NCBI GenBank assembly: GCA_964019415.1
Contig: OZ025877.1
Location: forward strand, 8,157,641 to 8,221,640
Reading direction: 5' to 3'
Source of the DNA: Ianthella basta
Taxonomy: Eukaryota; Porifera; Demospongiae; Verongiida; Ianthellidae
Length of the DNA: 64,000 bases
A model generated the notes under the pieces. The model saw only the letters and a program-made list of their open reading frames with translations. It was not told the DNA's origin and searched no databases. The position numbers were made by a program, and so were the translations under genes. Shown one piece after another: positions 48,694-59,965 of the stretch (its first letter is position 1; each line of letters starts with the position of its first letter).

Positions 48694-49944
48694 ATGACGA
48701 AAACTCCCAACGCGTACATTCTAAGGGCAAGCTACCGACCACACCTCATCATGCAAGAAATTGACGAACCTATCCCGTCTTCCCTCAGCCCAGCCGCCAA
48801 AAGACCATGCTTGCGAGCTGTCTGCCCCCACCGATTCATGTCCAGCGGAGACGCAGAAGACCTAGAGCGATACCTTCAGTCCCGGCTGACCTTGCTGGCG
48901 GTAAGAATCCCAGTCGAAGTCTTGCAGGGTCAGCTGGCGGCAGGACGTCTGCTTCCGCTCCACGTGGTGGGTTTGCTTGTCCGGCAGCTCCTCGCGGCCC
49001 GGGCCGCCGCAGCTGCCGTCCCACTGCACAGCATCCTGCAGAAGAACTTGGAGCTCGCCAAGGAACACGACGCTTGTGACGTGGTAGTCAATGAGGGCTG
49101 TACTTTGGGGGATATCCCCCCTCTGCGGTGCCCCTCACTGTGGCGTTCCTCGGATCTCAAGCAGTGCCTAGCTGATGTGCAAGAGGCGTGTTCTGGCAAG
49201 TGTGCCCCGCCCCTTGGACCCCAGCTCTTCTTGCAGTATGTTCTGGAGTGCATGCGCCGTGAAGTGCTGGCCCTGCCCTTGCCACGCCCCTCAGGGGAGG
49301 GCCTACAGAGGGAGCTCATGTGGACGCCGTGCAGAGAGGCCATTGTGGAGCTCCTGTCCCAAGCTCTGTCCCTCGGCGCTCAGGGGGAGTCATCGTGTGA
49401 CATTGCAGCTATGGGCTGTCCTAGCCTTGCCGACCTACTAATGGAGGTCCTGTGCACGTGTGGCCAGGCATCTGCCTCTGCTCAACATAGTGTGTGTGTG
49501 CTGTTGCTCAGCACGGTGGAACAGCTCTCTTCCTTCACAGCATTGAGGGCTCTCTTCAGGGCACTTCACCATCATGGCATGCGTGTGCAGCTTGCTGACA
49601 TGGTCCTCAGCACAAAGTTTTCTACTGCGATAGTTACCGAGGGCCATCCGCCTGGCCAGTGCTTACAGCCGTCTCTGCAGCGGACCCTTCTGGAGCACTT
49701 CACACGTCTGCCAGACCCAGAGGTTGTGGGAATGTGGTCCAGCTGTGCCTGCCTGCTCATGCTCCTCTGCTACCTGGTCCAGTGTCAACTTGAGAGTGAC
49801 CCCGCCCACAGCAGGCAGGCCATCCGGACTGCTGTGCGGGGCCTCACCGAGCAGCTCTCCGAGGACACCCGCCTCTTCTCCCAGCTCACCTCCCCGGACT
49901 GCTGGTTCTACTTGCAGTATCTCACTTGCCTCACCTCACCTTGA
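48694..49944 (+). CDS. Unrecognised intronless protein, 416 aa
   Basis: A long open frame starting at ATG 48694 after a GC-rich promoter-like stretch and ending 48 codons after the last Trp-free segment, with ordinary coding composition and no repeats. The first 50 residues are polar with a KRPCLR basic patch. The remainder is rich in Leu, Ala and Cys and looks all-helical, like an ARM/HEAT-type or scaffold fold (LFLQYVLECMRREVLALPLP, TVEQLSSFTALRALFRALHH, LLMLLCYLVQCQLES). No signal peptide, membrane segment or catalytic motif was seen. I do not recognise the family; weak resemblance to helical genome-maintenance scaffolds is not enough to name it. Confidence 0.65.
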   Translation: MTKTPNAYILRASYRPHLIMQEIDEPIPSSLSPAAKRPCLRAVCPHRFMSSGDAEDLERYLQSRLTLLAVRIPVEVLQGQLAAGRLLPLHVVGLLVRQLLAARAAAAAVPLHSILQKNLELAKEHDACDVVVNEGCTLGDIPPLRCPSLWRSSDLKQCLADVQEACSGKCAPPLGPQLFLQYVLECMRREVLALPLPRPSGEGLQRELMWTPCREAIVELLSQALSLGAQGESSCDIAAMGCPSLADLLMEVLCTCGQASASAQHSVCVLLLSTVEQLSSFTALRALFRALHHHGMRVQLADMVLSTKFSTAIVTEGHPPGQCLQPSLQRTLLEHFTRLPDPEVVGMWSSCACLLMLLCYLVQCQLESDPAHSRQAIRTAVRGLTEQLSEDTRLFSQLTSPDCWFYLQYLTCLTSP

Positions 49945-50160
49945 CAGACGACATGTACAAGAACTGCACGATGTGGCCATCTAATAATTCTGTGAAGTGG
50001 CCAGCCCATTTTAACACATTTTGCTTGAATTGGTTTCCTGGAGACTAGGGATGCAAACATGTGTGTTGTGCTTTTGAATATTTACAGAAACAAGTGTACT
50101 TGTAATATTACACAAACTGTGTATAAAGTAAAGCTGTCAATTGCCTGTCAATTGCCTGCC

Positions 50161-53100
50161 CTACAGCCTTGGGAGGTGGTCCTGGTGCATGGCCTTCACA
50201 CGGCTCTTGAGCTCGCCCAGTCTAGCACTGCTTGCCACCTGGTTGGCTGATGGGCGGTGGGCAGGGTCAGGGGACAGCATCCATCGAACCAGCTCAAGCT
50301 GTAAGAGGGAGAGCACAGTTCAACTGGCGCACGGCACTGCTGTGGAGTGCTTTGGGCTTAGTGCAGTGCTGGCTAATAGGCTGGCATATCTAACCTCTTC
50401 AGGAAGGGAGTCCTTGAAGGCAACAGGGAAGTGGCCACTGTGCAGTCCCTCCAACACCTGCGGGATTGTAGACAGTTGGGTCAGTGCAACAACGCTTCCT
50501 CCTTCCCCCCTCCCCCTTCCTCCCTCCTCCCTCCCCCACGGCCAAGTACCTTTGTTCGTTCCATTTCGGTGGGGAACGGATGGTTCATTTCATAGAAGAT
50601 GACGCCGAGGGAGTAGATGTCCACCTTTTGGTCGTAGTCAATGCCAGCTATCTATTGATGCCAATGGGGGGAGAACCCTGTAATTAGGATATGTGCACAT
50701 GGTATGAAAGTGCAAAGAAGCCCACTTGCTCTGGACTGATGTACAAACGTGTTCCAACATTTCCTGTTCTCCCCTTTCGGTTTAGTGAGGCTAAGTCTAC
50801 AAGTGGGGAATTGTGGATGGGGTGAGGTGAGGGAGGGGGGCTGGGGAACTGCGGATAGGCTCTATCTGTTGTGAATGGACCACTAACCCAGAAGAGTGTG
50901 CCTGGAGGAGGGGAAGCCGTCAAAGTCACCAGCAACCAGACCAAAGTCTCCAATCTTGATGCGGCCATCAAACGAGAAGAAGATGTTTGAAGGCTGTACA
51001 GGTAAAGCAATACCACGTGCTAGCTCAAAGCTGTTGACGAGCATTGTCTGCCAACTCCCCACCTTGAGGTCGCGGTGCATCATACCCTTGTGGTGGACGT
51101 AGCAGACAGCATCCAGGGTCTGCAGTTGGAGGGGGAGCAAGGCAGTAACTCTCCCCCCGCAATACAGTGAACAGCAGCAGGTCTCACCTGCTCAAAGTAC
51201 AGTAGGACTGTTCTTCGTGACCTGGCCTCCACACTGGTCCTCAGCCAGTCCCGCAAGCTATCCTTGCGACACAGTTGCATCTGAATGAAGAGCTGTGCTG
51301 ACGGAAGGACTGCTCCAGTGTGGCCTCCTACAGGGGAACAGTGCCGTCAGACAACATGTGGTGAAGGTCAAAAGCACAGCTTCATGACGTGCTCCAGCGC
51401 ACCATCTCTCCCAGCCCCTTTCTTGTCTTCCTCCGAGTCTGACATGGCTGTCGATGGCATGATGCTGCTGGAGCCCTGGGTGATCTGAAACTCAACACCA
51501 GAAGCACTGGCTGAAGTGCCCTCCACTTGGCTATGTGAATTGGAAGAGTCTCTGAACTCAACAGTGAAGGAGCTGTGAGAAGAGCCACTGGGCACAGCCG
51601 TGTCAATGGTAGGTGGCATGTGGGGAGAAGGGCTGCTGTCATGGTGGGTGGACGTGGTGCCACCGGCAGTGGACATCCAGCTGGAGGGAGCAAGGCAGTG
51701 CAGCCAGCCACTTGCATACCACCAGTCTGTGCAACGCTCCACTCTGTTATTACATACAAATCATCTTACCTCTGCTCCTCCCTCCCTGTGTCAGCAGAGA
51801 AGTGTCCATCCCACTCTGTGTCCTCAGTACAGCTCTTCTCCACCCACGCTCCATAGTAACGCACAATCCCGGGATGGTCCAGCTGGGCCAGTGCCTTGGC
51901 CTCGCGCATTACCTTCTCCCGAGCACCCTCTCTACACAGCAGCAAGGCGTGGACCATCACACCATCGGCCAACTCACAGCTGCCTGCCTGGTCTCAACAA
52001 GGCCTACTCTCTCTGCAAAACCCACTCACTTGCCAGGTAGTTTAATGCGTTTGACCGCATAGTCACCACCGTCCACTCGGTTCTGACAATGGTACACCAC
52101 CCCATAAGCTCCTCGCCCCAACAACGCAGAAGGCATGAAGTCCGAGCAGAAACGGGACTCTGACTCACAAGGGTGAACTGAATCTTCCTACACACACACA
52201 CAGTAGCACACGCACAGCTATAACCTCTCAGGGTCACTCAAGCCCGTTGCATTGAGTTCATTTGTCTCCACTCACACTTGATTCCGACTTGCTGCAACTC
52301 TTCCTGACCACGCCTACTCTCCCATAGGGACCTCGTAGGGTTCTACCCATGAGCTCGTCAGCCACAGCCTCCAGGTCCACCAGAGGGGTTGATGGAGTGA
52401 GAGTCACAGATGAACTTTGCTGACGCAACTCAAGGATGTCATGCTCAAGTATTTTGCGCTTCCTCCGTGAACGAACCACAAGAGCGGCAAGGACTAAGAT
52501 GACAACGGCCATCACAACCGGGTTAGTCAGGGTTGTCAGCAACCTGCACCAAAGTGGAGAGTTGTGGAGGGAGGAGGATGTGGAGGGGTGAGAGGGAGGA
52601 GGGTGTGGAGGGGTGAGAGGGAGGAGGGTATGGAGGGGTGAGAGGGAGGAGGGTGTGGAGGGGTGAGAGGGATGAGGGGTGTGTGGAGGGAGTCTTAACG
52701 TCACACCAGTAATGCACAGACTGATGACAACCTGATGACTGCAGTCAACCAGCGTGCACACAGTGACACCTGTCAACTCACTTCCTCATTAGTGAATACC
52801 TGGTGACAACACCAGGGTCAGCTGGACAGTGTGGCTCCCCATCGCTCCAAGGAGTACCGGTGGTACCCTCTCCTTTGGCCTCAGATGGTGGCAGGGCACG
52901 GCCAGCCAGTAACTGAGACTCATTGGGGCTGGTCGCACAGAAGTACCCTCCAACACCTGCAGACAGAGCACAGCAACAGTTTACAGCGATACTGTCCACC
53001 ATCTCACTTCACTGGTATGTGGGAGCACGCCAAGCCCACCTGCAGGGCTGTTGGGGGGGAGCAACAACTGACTGACAGCCACATCCGTCATTAGATCTGA

Positions 53101-55671
53101 ACACGCTCCTTGCCCAACATTTTGAGGCATTTGAAGGGAAAAGATAACAGCACCAGCTTCTTTAGACAGCAAGGGGACCCCCAAAGTCTGTTTTTTTTCC
53201 CTCTGCGCGGGGTGGACTGGCTGCACATAGAGCTGTCCATTGTAAGAGCCAAGCAGCACAGTGCTGGGCACAGGATGGGGGGTGGAGCCCTGCCATGGGA
53301 TAATCCGGTGGAGCCTCCCGCCACCAACACTCCACAGGTCCACAATGGGGGAGGAGAACTGCAGGAGGCAGCACAGTGCACCAGCTAGCACCCCAGAGAC
53401 AGTCACATGACAGTCACATGACATTAGAGCAGCCCACCTGCTTACTCCACAGCTGAGCTCCATTGTGTTTGTGCAGTGCTGTGATGACCCCACCCACTGC
53501 ATCCACCCTCAGACCAAATTCCAACTCGTCATCCTTCACAGGATCGTCACCTACAGGAGTACAGCTGGTCTGATAAACAATGTCCACACCACTAAGAAAG
53601 CCCCTAACCCCTAACCCTAAGAAACCAGCAGTACATGGACTAACTGTGCAATGTCACTAGCACTGCTTTGGGAGGTACGTATATCAATCACCATATCATT
53701 GCGACCCAAGACAGCGAGTGACTACTGTATGACTGCTGACAGTTACTGATGGCTACTGATGGCTACTGATGGCTACTGACAGCTACTGATGGCTACTGAC
53801 AGCTACTGATGGCTACTGATGGCTACTGATGGTTACTGATGGCTACTGACAGCTACTGATGGTTACTGATGGCTACTGATGGCTACTGACAGCTACTGAT
53901 GGCTACTGATGGTTACCGATGCACACGAAGTGATAAACATTACAGCTGAATGATGACACCAGTCCACCAGCCACAGCATTATCCATCAAACTAAGACTCA
54001 CCGCTGTCTCTGCTGGTGGAGAGGAGGAGTCGACCAACAGTGAAGTTCCATTGCTCTACACCTGTGGAGGCAGAAGCACCACGCACCTGCACGCGGTCCA
54101 GTGTGACCTTGAATGTATCAGTGCTGGGGTCAGCTGAGACAGCATCCGAGTAGCGCACACACTGAGCCGTGTCACACATGTACAGCACCTGCAAAAGGAA
54201 GAAACAGAGTACATTGCACTGCACTCTATTTCATAAACATGACTGCACAGTACACCCTCCATCCCACAGTCCTCCCACCTTCCCTGACTGCACACTACAC
54301 CCTCCATCCCACAGTCCTCCCACCTTCCCTGACTGCACAGTACACCCTCCATCCCACAGTCCTCCCACCTTCCCTGACTGCACACTACACCCTCCATCCC
54401 ACAGTCCTCCCACCTTCCCTGACTGCACAGTACACCCTCCATCCCACAGTCCTCCCACCTTCCCTGACTGCACAGTACACCCTCCATCCCACAGTCCTCC
54501 CACCTTCCCTGACTGCACACTACACCCTCCATCCCACAGTCCTCCCACCTTCCCTGACTGCACACTACACCCTCCATCCCACAGTCCTCCCACCTTCCCT
54601 GACTGCACAGTACACCCTCCATCCCACAGTCCTCCCACCTTCCCTGACTGCACAGTACACCCTCCATCCCACAGTCCTCCCACCTTCCCTGACTGCACAC
54701 TACACCCTCCATCCCACAGTCCTCCCACCTTCCCTGACTGCACACTACACCCTCCATCCCACAGTCCTCCCACCTTCCCTGACTGCACAGTACACCCTCC
54801 ATCCCACAGTCCTCCCACCTTCCCCGACTGCACATCCAGCCCCTGAACAGCCCTCTCCCGAGAACCAGCCAGCACTGATCCCTCCAAGGCAAGGTCGCCC
54901 TCCATCATTGCATCCACTGTCACTGGTAGTTGTTGCAGGGAGTTTCCATCCAGTTGATAGAGGAGGCGGTCCAGGCCAGGCACGAGCTGTGGAGATACCT
55001 GGTGGTGGTGGTGGGGGGGGGGGGGGGGGGGGGGAGGGGAGGCTTGATTAGCACAAACAGTCCTGCACTAACACAGTAGGCCAAGACTGAGCACTGCACC
55101 TTGCTATAGGAGAAGGTTGAGGAGAACAGTGGCCCTTTAACCGAGTCCACGTTCCACAGTGTTTCCCCACCGACGCTCAAGGCTGTCAGAGCGCCATCAA
55201 TGGTACTCACTAGGATGCTCCTGCCAAGTGGCACCAAAGACATTCTCACAGGCAGTAAGATGGGTGGAATACCATGGCACCAGGGGAACCTGACAACGGT
55301 GCTACTTAACTGGAGTGTTAACAAAGTTTAATACCCTTCACTAAGCACTACAGACTTGTACACTGGAGTCAGTGGAGTCTGAGGCATCCACTCAGCATGG
55401 CCTGGCCATAGCCAGCAGCGTAATGATCATAGGATGCGTGCATCCTGCACACTACGCGTCACTAGGAGAAGCAGGTCCACCCACCTACGCCCTTAGTCGA
55501 CCAGCCAAAGATCAGGTAAAGAACGCTTAGGATTAGACTCCCTCTCACAGCTTACCGAGTGCCGTCAACTCTGCCGCATGCCACCGCCGTCTGCCCGTCT
55601 GACGCAGGAGCGCACGGCGACAGAGCGGAGATCAGCTGCATTAACAGCGAAAGAGAGCGTACTCTAACCAT
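50161..55671 (-). CDS. EIF2AK3: EIF2AK3/PERK, ER-stress eIF2-alpha kinase
   Basis: ER transmembrane kinase of the unfolded protein response. The N-terminal exon 55556-55671 encodes a signal peptide ([15 protein letters not shown]). Luminal exons include [23 protein letters not shown] joined to [20 protein letters not shown] and [16 protein letters not shown]. The membrane segment is [17 protein letters not shown] (about 52460-52530). Kinase landmarks: [25 protein letters not shown] (VAIK lysine), [20 protein letters not shown], an insert loop rich in Ser (51400-51700), [43 protein letters not shown], and [10 protein letters not shown]. It ends HQDHLPRL at 50161. The eIF2-alpha kinase class is certain. 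One luminal intron (54202-54828) is a 45-bp donor-containing minisatellite. Confidence 0.93.
52563..52682. repeat. 25-bp minisatellite in PERK intron
   Basis: About five copies of GGTGTGGAGGGGTGAGAGGG AGGAG next to the exon encoding the membrane segment. Confidence 0.88.
53743..53925. repeat. 10-bp minisatellite (TACTGATGGC)
   Basis: About 18 copies of TACTGATGGC, TACTGACAGC and TACTGATGGT in a PERK intron. Confidence 0.9.
54240..54840. repeat. 45-bp minisatellite carrying PERK splice-donor copies
   Basis: About 13 copies of a 45-bp unit (plus strand GACTGCACAGTACACCCTCC, ATCCCACAGTCCTCCCACCT, TCCCT). On the gene strand every copy reads CAGTCAGGGAAG then GTGGGAGG, which copies the upstream exon end (CAGTCGGGGAAG) and its donor. 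The array stays open in frame throughout (repeat [15 protein letters not shown]). Confidence 0.93.
55011..55035. repeat. Poly-G run
   Basis: A mononucleotide G run of about 20, interrupted once, beside GGT repeats in a PERK intron. Length in the assembly is unreliable. Confidence 0.8.
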
Positions 55672-56047
55672 CTTCAAGTGGCGTATAAAATTTCCCTTAG
55701 AAGCTATTAATACAGATGTCGTAATGTCTCTAGCTACTCGCGTCCCCCAGCCCACTTCCGGCCGCCATCTTATATTTATTGGCCTGAAAGCTGGTGACGT
55801 GACTTCGGTCATTTCTTGGATCCGGAAGTCGATTCCAGCAGTGTCCCTTGACGTATCCAGTCCCCCCTCGACCGACAAGTAGCCCCCTTTCGATTTCGGC
55901 TCGCGGCGCCGGCGTTTTTCTGTCTGAAGTTGGTGCTTGAAGGTGCACGAGACGTTAGCGCAGTACTCTAGTGAGGTATCTAGCTTAGCTAAGGAGGACT
56001 ATGTGAAGCTGGTGCTGTAGACTTTGCTAGATCTTCTGAAACTACTG

Positions 56048-56110
56048 TTGACCCAATCTCATGTGGTGACATGACATTGTGGATTGCATAACCACATGGG
56101 ATTGGGTCAA
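56048..56110. repeat. 20-bp inverted repeat
   Basis: TTGACCCAATCTCATGTGGT (56048-56067) and ACCACATGGGATTGGGTCAA (56091-56110) are reverse complements with one mismatch, separated by 23 bp. A third, partial copy follows at 56130-56150 (CCCAATCCCAAGTGGT). Possibly a miniature inverted-repeat element or its remnant. Confidence 0.7.
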
Positions 56111-56559
56111 TACAGTGAATCCATTGTTCACCCAATCCCAAGTGGTCACATGCAGAACCACCATAAGGGTTGGTTATGGTTCAATACATGCACGGACATA
56201 TAGGAAACACAGTTTGAGGCAATGCACAGGCCCTGAAGCGACAGCTGTTCGCTTACTTACGTTCATATGCTCCCCTATGGGGGTGTGTCAGGACCACTGC
56301 AGCTCTATCCGATTTATGGAGCTGCATAAAGGACAGCCGTGTGTTGGCAGAGACCAGCCATTTGCATGCTACATAACTACAAAATTAATAATATTCATTG
56401 CCCATGCAGTGTTGGTTGGACTGATTACTAAGCTCGCTGATGTGTAATCCAAAGATCCGAGTTCGAGTGCAACAATGGAAATGGTTTTCACATGCATCTT
56501 TATTTACTCGGCACAATGAAGTGAGGTTTAAATAGCACAAATTGTACCTCCTCCTTCGG

Positions 56560-56640
56560 TTGTGCTCAGTAGTGTAATGGCTAAACCCCAGTGTGCTTGC
56601 CGTAATTGCTTAATTGGGTTAGAACTCCAGGTGAGAGAGG
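56560..56640 (+). other. tRNA-like/SINE-head candidate
   Basis: TCAGTAGTGTAATGGCTAA resembles an RNA polymerase III A box, and GGGTTAGAACTCCAGG, about 35 bases later, resembles a B box. It does not fold into an obvious complete cloverleaf, so a tRNA-derived SINE fragment is more likely than a tRNA gene. A similar B-box-like GAGTTCGAGTGC is at 56458. Confidence 0.25.
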
Positions 56641-57038
56641 TGAAAAAGTAACCAGTCTTAAGGTCATGTCACTACCATACATAGTGACAGCCATACCTAG
56701 TATGGGGGACTGGTGTACCGATGGCATGGTCCACTGCCTGGAGCTAGATCCAATGCACTGAAAGCTTGACTGCCTGGGGAACTATTTGAATCAGTGGTCT
56801 TCGTGATCACCCCATTCCGCCGCACACAACCAATGGCATCTCTGTGGGAGAGTTGCTCTGTTTTGCAGAAAATAATAGTTTTATAACTGCCGAATTGACT
56901 GCAGTAATACACTATCTGTTTCTACTCTCCCATTTCACTACTTGCCCCCCTATCCCAACTGCTCACACTACTCCCTTTACTGTCTTCCCCTCCCTTTCCC
57001 TCCCCTCATCTCGAGCCCCTCCATCCTCCCCTACACAG

Positions 57039-57210
57039 TGAAATGATGCCCATCACACAAGAGGACATCATTAGCACACTACAGTCCCTCGCCATGGTCA
57101 AGTATTGGAAGGGACAGAACAGAATTAATGTGCATGCAGAACGAAAGCAAGTCAAAGAGGCCATACGTACAGTGCTGGTGAACTGCACCACTGGGCCAGA
57201 GACCACCTGA
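57039..57210 (+). pseudogene. Orphan MYST acetyltransferase (KAT8-like) exon
   Basis: After an acceptor (TCCCCTACACAG), the frame reads [20 protein letters not shown], then VKYWKGQ. This closely matches the C-terminal winged-helix segment of KAT8/MOF ([26 protein letters not shown]). After that the frame continues for about 30 unrelated residues to a stop at 57208-57210, without the usual C-terminal CLKWxPP ending. No other acetyltransferase exon was found nearby. Read as a duplicated, broken exon; the possibility of a diverged gene's last exon is not excluded. Confidence 0.6.
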
Positions 57211-57654
57211 GGATGAACCCGTCTGCAATATAGCAGAGCCAAGCAAATGACTTCATTGGATGACAGTATGACTAGGCGAAGGCAGTTGTTACATTTTGCA
57301 TGAATCATATTGATATGCTATGTCTCTTGTAGCCAGAGTGGCCATTTGCACACATACACTAAGTACAATGACTGGTTGAATACTCTCTTTGACCAGCAAC
57401 AAGATTAAATCCAGGCTGCCTACTTGGCAGACTGGATATTCTATGTGACACATGCCAGAGATCCTGCAAAGGGAGACAGGACATTGCCGGACAAAAGTGT
57501 CTGGCAACTCACCCTTGTGGCACAAGGTGCCCACAGCTAAGTCAAACATTAATTTTTTCAGTCCATCACTTTTTGGTGGAAAGGCATCATCCATGGAAGG
57601 GCCTTTTTTCACAGTTCAAGATGCAAGGTGTGTAGCTATGTGTTCGTGTGTGGG

Positions 57655-57656
57655 TG

Positions 57657-57689
<33 letters not shown>

Positions 57690-57736
57690 GTGTGTTGTGT
57701 GTGTGCTGTGTGTGTGTGCTGTGTGTGTGTGTGTGT

Positions 57737-57798
<62 letters not shown>
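57655..57798. repeat. (TG)n microsatellite
   Basis: About 140 bp of TG repeats with a few TTG and CTG interruptions. Confidence 0.95.
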
Positions 57799-57800
<2 letters not shown>

Positions 57801-58618
57801 CATGTGCATGGGTGGATGCTGTGCCTCCCACTTCACCTCTGCCAGTCTCACTCTGCTGTCCTCGCGCTTGGTCTCTACTGTTCTATCGTAGTCTCTGCTG
57901 GTCTCTCAGGTGGTGTCTGCTATGTCTTCTGGTGTGCCCAATATCCTGTGACACTGAATCAGTTTTCATAGCCAATAAATTTCCACCATTGCGTAATGAC
58001 CTTTTGAGAAGGGAAAAAAGCTGCTTTCCCCTCACTAACTACTGCATGGCCCGTTGTGACGTCACCATGTTAAATGCTGTCAGTTTTAAGGTGTAGGCTA
58101 CGCGCTGGCGGGGCCACTGGCAGAGCGGAGATGAACACAGCACGTTTGGTTGTGTGGCTGGGAGAACTAGTGCTCTTCACAGCAGCCTGATCCCAGACTG
58201 GTAAGCCAAGGGACATCCACGCCGCGCTGGTGTCGTCCAGTGGAGCGGCGACGTGCACGCATCCCTGCGTGTCTGTGCAGATGTGACCTTCGCCCTGTCC
58301 AAGTACGTGGTCGAGGAGGAGGCGGGCACGTTGGGATTCAGCCTTAGCGCTGAACTGAACGAACTGGCGCCGACTGAGGATGAGGTAGCTACGACAGCGC
58401 TCTCCGCTTTCACTCAGCTGCCAGCTCTATTGCTCATACCACTAATGTCCTACACACACACGTACGTACATGTAGTCACTGTAGTCCTTTGACCACCCTT
58501 AGTCCCCTGTCATCCTTCAACCTTCTGTGGCCTTGCTATAGACTGCAGGGGTTGCTAGAGTTTGTGGTTTAGCACTAGTCATTGCAGCTGCTATCTCTCT
58601 CCTCCCTGTCCCCTTCAG

Positions 58619-59089
58619 ATGATGTCTGAAGTCTGTCTAGCCGGAAGGGGCAGTGTGGGGAGATTGTCTCCCGAGGTAGCTCAGCTGGTGGATTATCTAT
58701 GGGAGGAGACCAGCTGCAAGTTTAAGGATGCCCTTGCAGTTCCGGTGGAGCCCATGTAGACAGAGCAGGTGAGGGGATTGGCTAGTGGTAGCCATGGTGA
58801 TATGGCCAGTATCATGTGATATGAATCAATACGACATCTTTACTACTCACCTGTGGTGCATGTCTCCCCCAGTCACCCATCCTCCGTCCTACCTGCATGC
58901 CACTCCCACCCCTCCACCCCTCTCCTCTCCATCTGAAGGCTGCTAGATGATGTGAAGGAAGGCAGTCCTGAACCTGCAGCTCTGGCCAACCTGTCCAAAG
59001 AGTTCTACTTAGCATTGCCACACCAGGCGGTGGCAAAGAAGACCATTGACAGCAAGAGATTGGTAGCTCAAAAGCAGGACCTCTGTGAG
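58619..59089 (+). pseudogene. PARP regulatory-domain fragment, decayed
   Basis: Two exon-like blocks. The first (58619-58768) reads GRLSPEVAQLVDYLWEETSC and ALAVPVEPM, then an in-frame TAG at 58757, then TEQ and a good donor. The second (about 58940-59089) reads LLDDVKEGSPEPAALANLSK, EFYLALPHQ and SKRLVAQKQDLCE, then a donor. Together they resemble the helical regulatory domain preceding the catalytic domain of PARP4-type poly(ADP-ribose) polymerases (SPEV..LV..I; LS.EFY..LPH). The blocks do not join in frame with the visible acceptor. The stop plus frame break suggest a pseudogene; the catalytic domain is absent. Confidence 0.45.
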
Positions 59090-59099
59090 GTGAAGTAGA

Positions 59100-59960
59100 C
59101 AACCGAGGGACGTAGTGAGAGTGGCAACAAGTAAACTGGTCAATAAGCAAATGGAGTGTCATTTGGTGCTGTATTTGTTCCTAGGCCAGTTAGTGCTGAT
59201 TTAGCTGCTACCCTCCTCCCCTAGTCTCACATAGCCCAGACCATTTCCTTTGTTGAATGACCCTATTGTGCAATAGGGAGAGTGTCTGGTCAACTGCGCT
59301 CTGTAATGAGCTCAACCACTGTCAGTGATGGAGACGTTTGTCCTTGTATTATGTTATCACATGTTATGTGTAATTTCACCTAGTTTGTTGTAATGTTTCT
59401 GCATTGTGTGGGTGCATGTGTTTGTGAGTGATTGTTGCTGAGCTCCTGTTGAGCTGCCAAGTGTCTGGCCATGCTATTGTTCCTGGCGTTTGCTCTTCCA
59501 TATTGAAGTGACTATCTGTTTGTCTGGGAGGTCAGAACGATACCCACAAAATTGTAACAGTACATTGCTTTGTTCTTAGCCCCAAGTCTCAACTGTCACC
59601 CAATCCCATCACTGTGTGTTACAACTGTCATTCTCTCCTGTCACAGTGTCACAACTGTCCCATGAGAAGTGGTGTCAGTCGGCAAGTCCACTGGGTGGGC
59701 CACTCGTAGCAGCACTGAGGCATGTTATTGCTCCCTGCGCTGTGAGATCACCCATGGGGACCAGTCCACACCTCTCTACCAGAGTATAGCTATGCAAAAA
59801 GGTTTTGGACTCACATGCAGGATGAGCGAGTGGGTGCAGGGGAAGGGGGCATGATCAGTGAAATTGTGTTTGTAGTGCATACAATACAACATGGGAGTAA
59901 TAAGGAGTGTACAATGAAACCTCCTTATAAAGTACACCATGCCATAAACACAGCCTACGG
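59100..59960. other. Non-coding region before satellite
   Basis: About 860 bp with no recognisable gene, RNA or transposon. Confidence 0.5.
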
Positions 59961-59965
59961 TGTAA

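Larger units (their letters stand above)
55672..57038. other. Gene-poor region upstream of PERK
   Basis: Starts with the PERK promoter (55672-55900). It then holds the inverted repeat and tRNA-like fragments listed separately. No intact coding region was found. Short reading frames here lack codon bias or recognisable domains. Confidence 0.5.

Noticed and set aside
53605..53630. CCCTAACCCCTAACCCTAA, telomere-like
   Set aside because: Only about three imperfect units inside a PERK intron, too short to indicate an internal telomere or a chromosome end.
54056..55051. Long open frames on both strands across 54.1-55.0 kb (250-312 codons)
   Set aside because: They come from the 45-bp repeat having a length divisible by three. 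Only the possible donor-choice extension on the minus strand is kept as a hypothesis.
56430..56640. Candidate tRNA genes from B-box-like sequences
   Set aside because: No complete cloverleaf with paired acceptor and T stems could be drawn; kept only as a low-confidence SINE-like feature.
57289..57612. 107-codon minus-strand frame
   Set aside because: It has a varied composition, but no domain was recognised, the start and end signals are not convincing, and it could be a chance frame or unidentified transposon debris.
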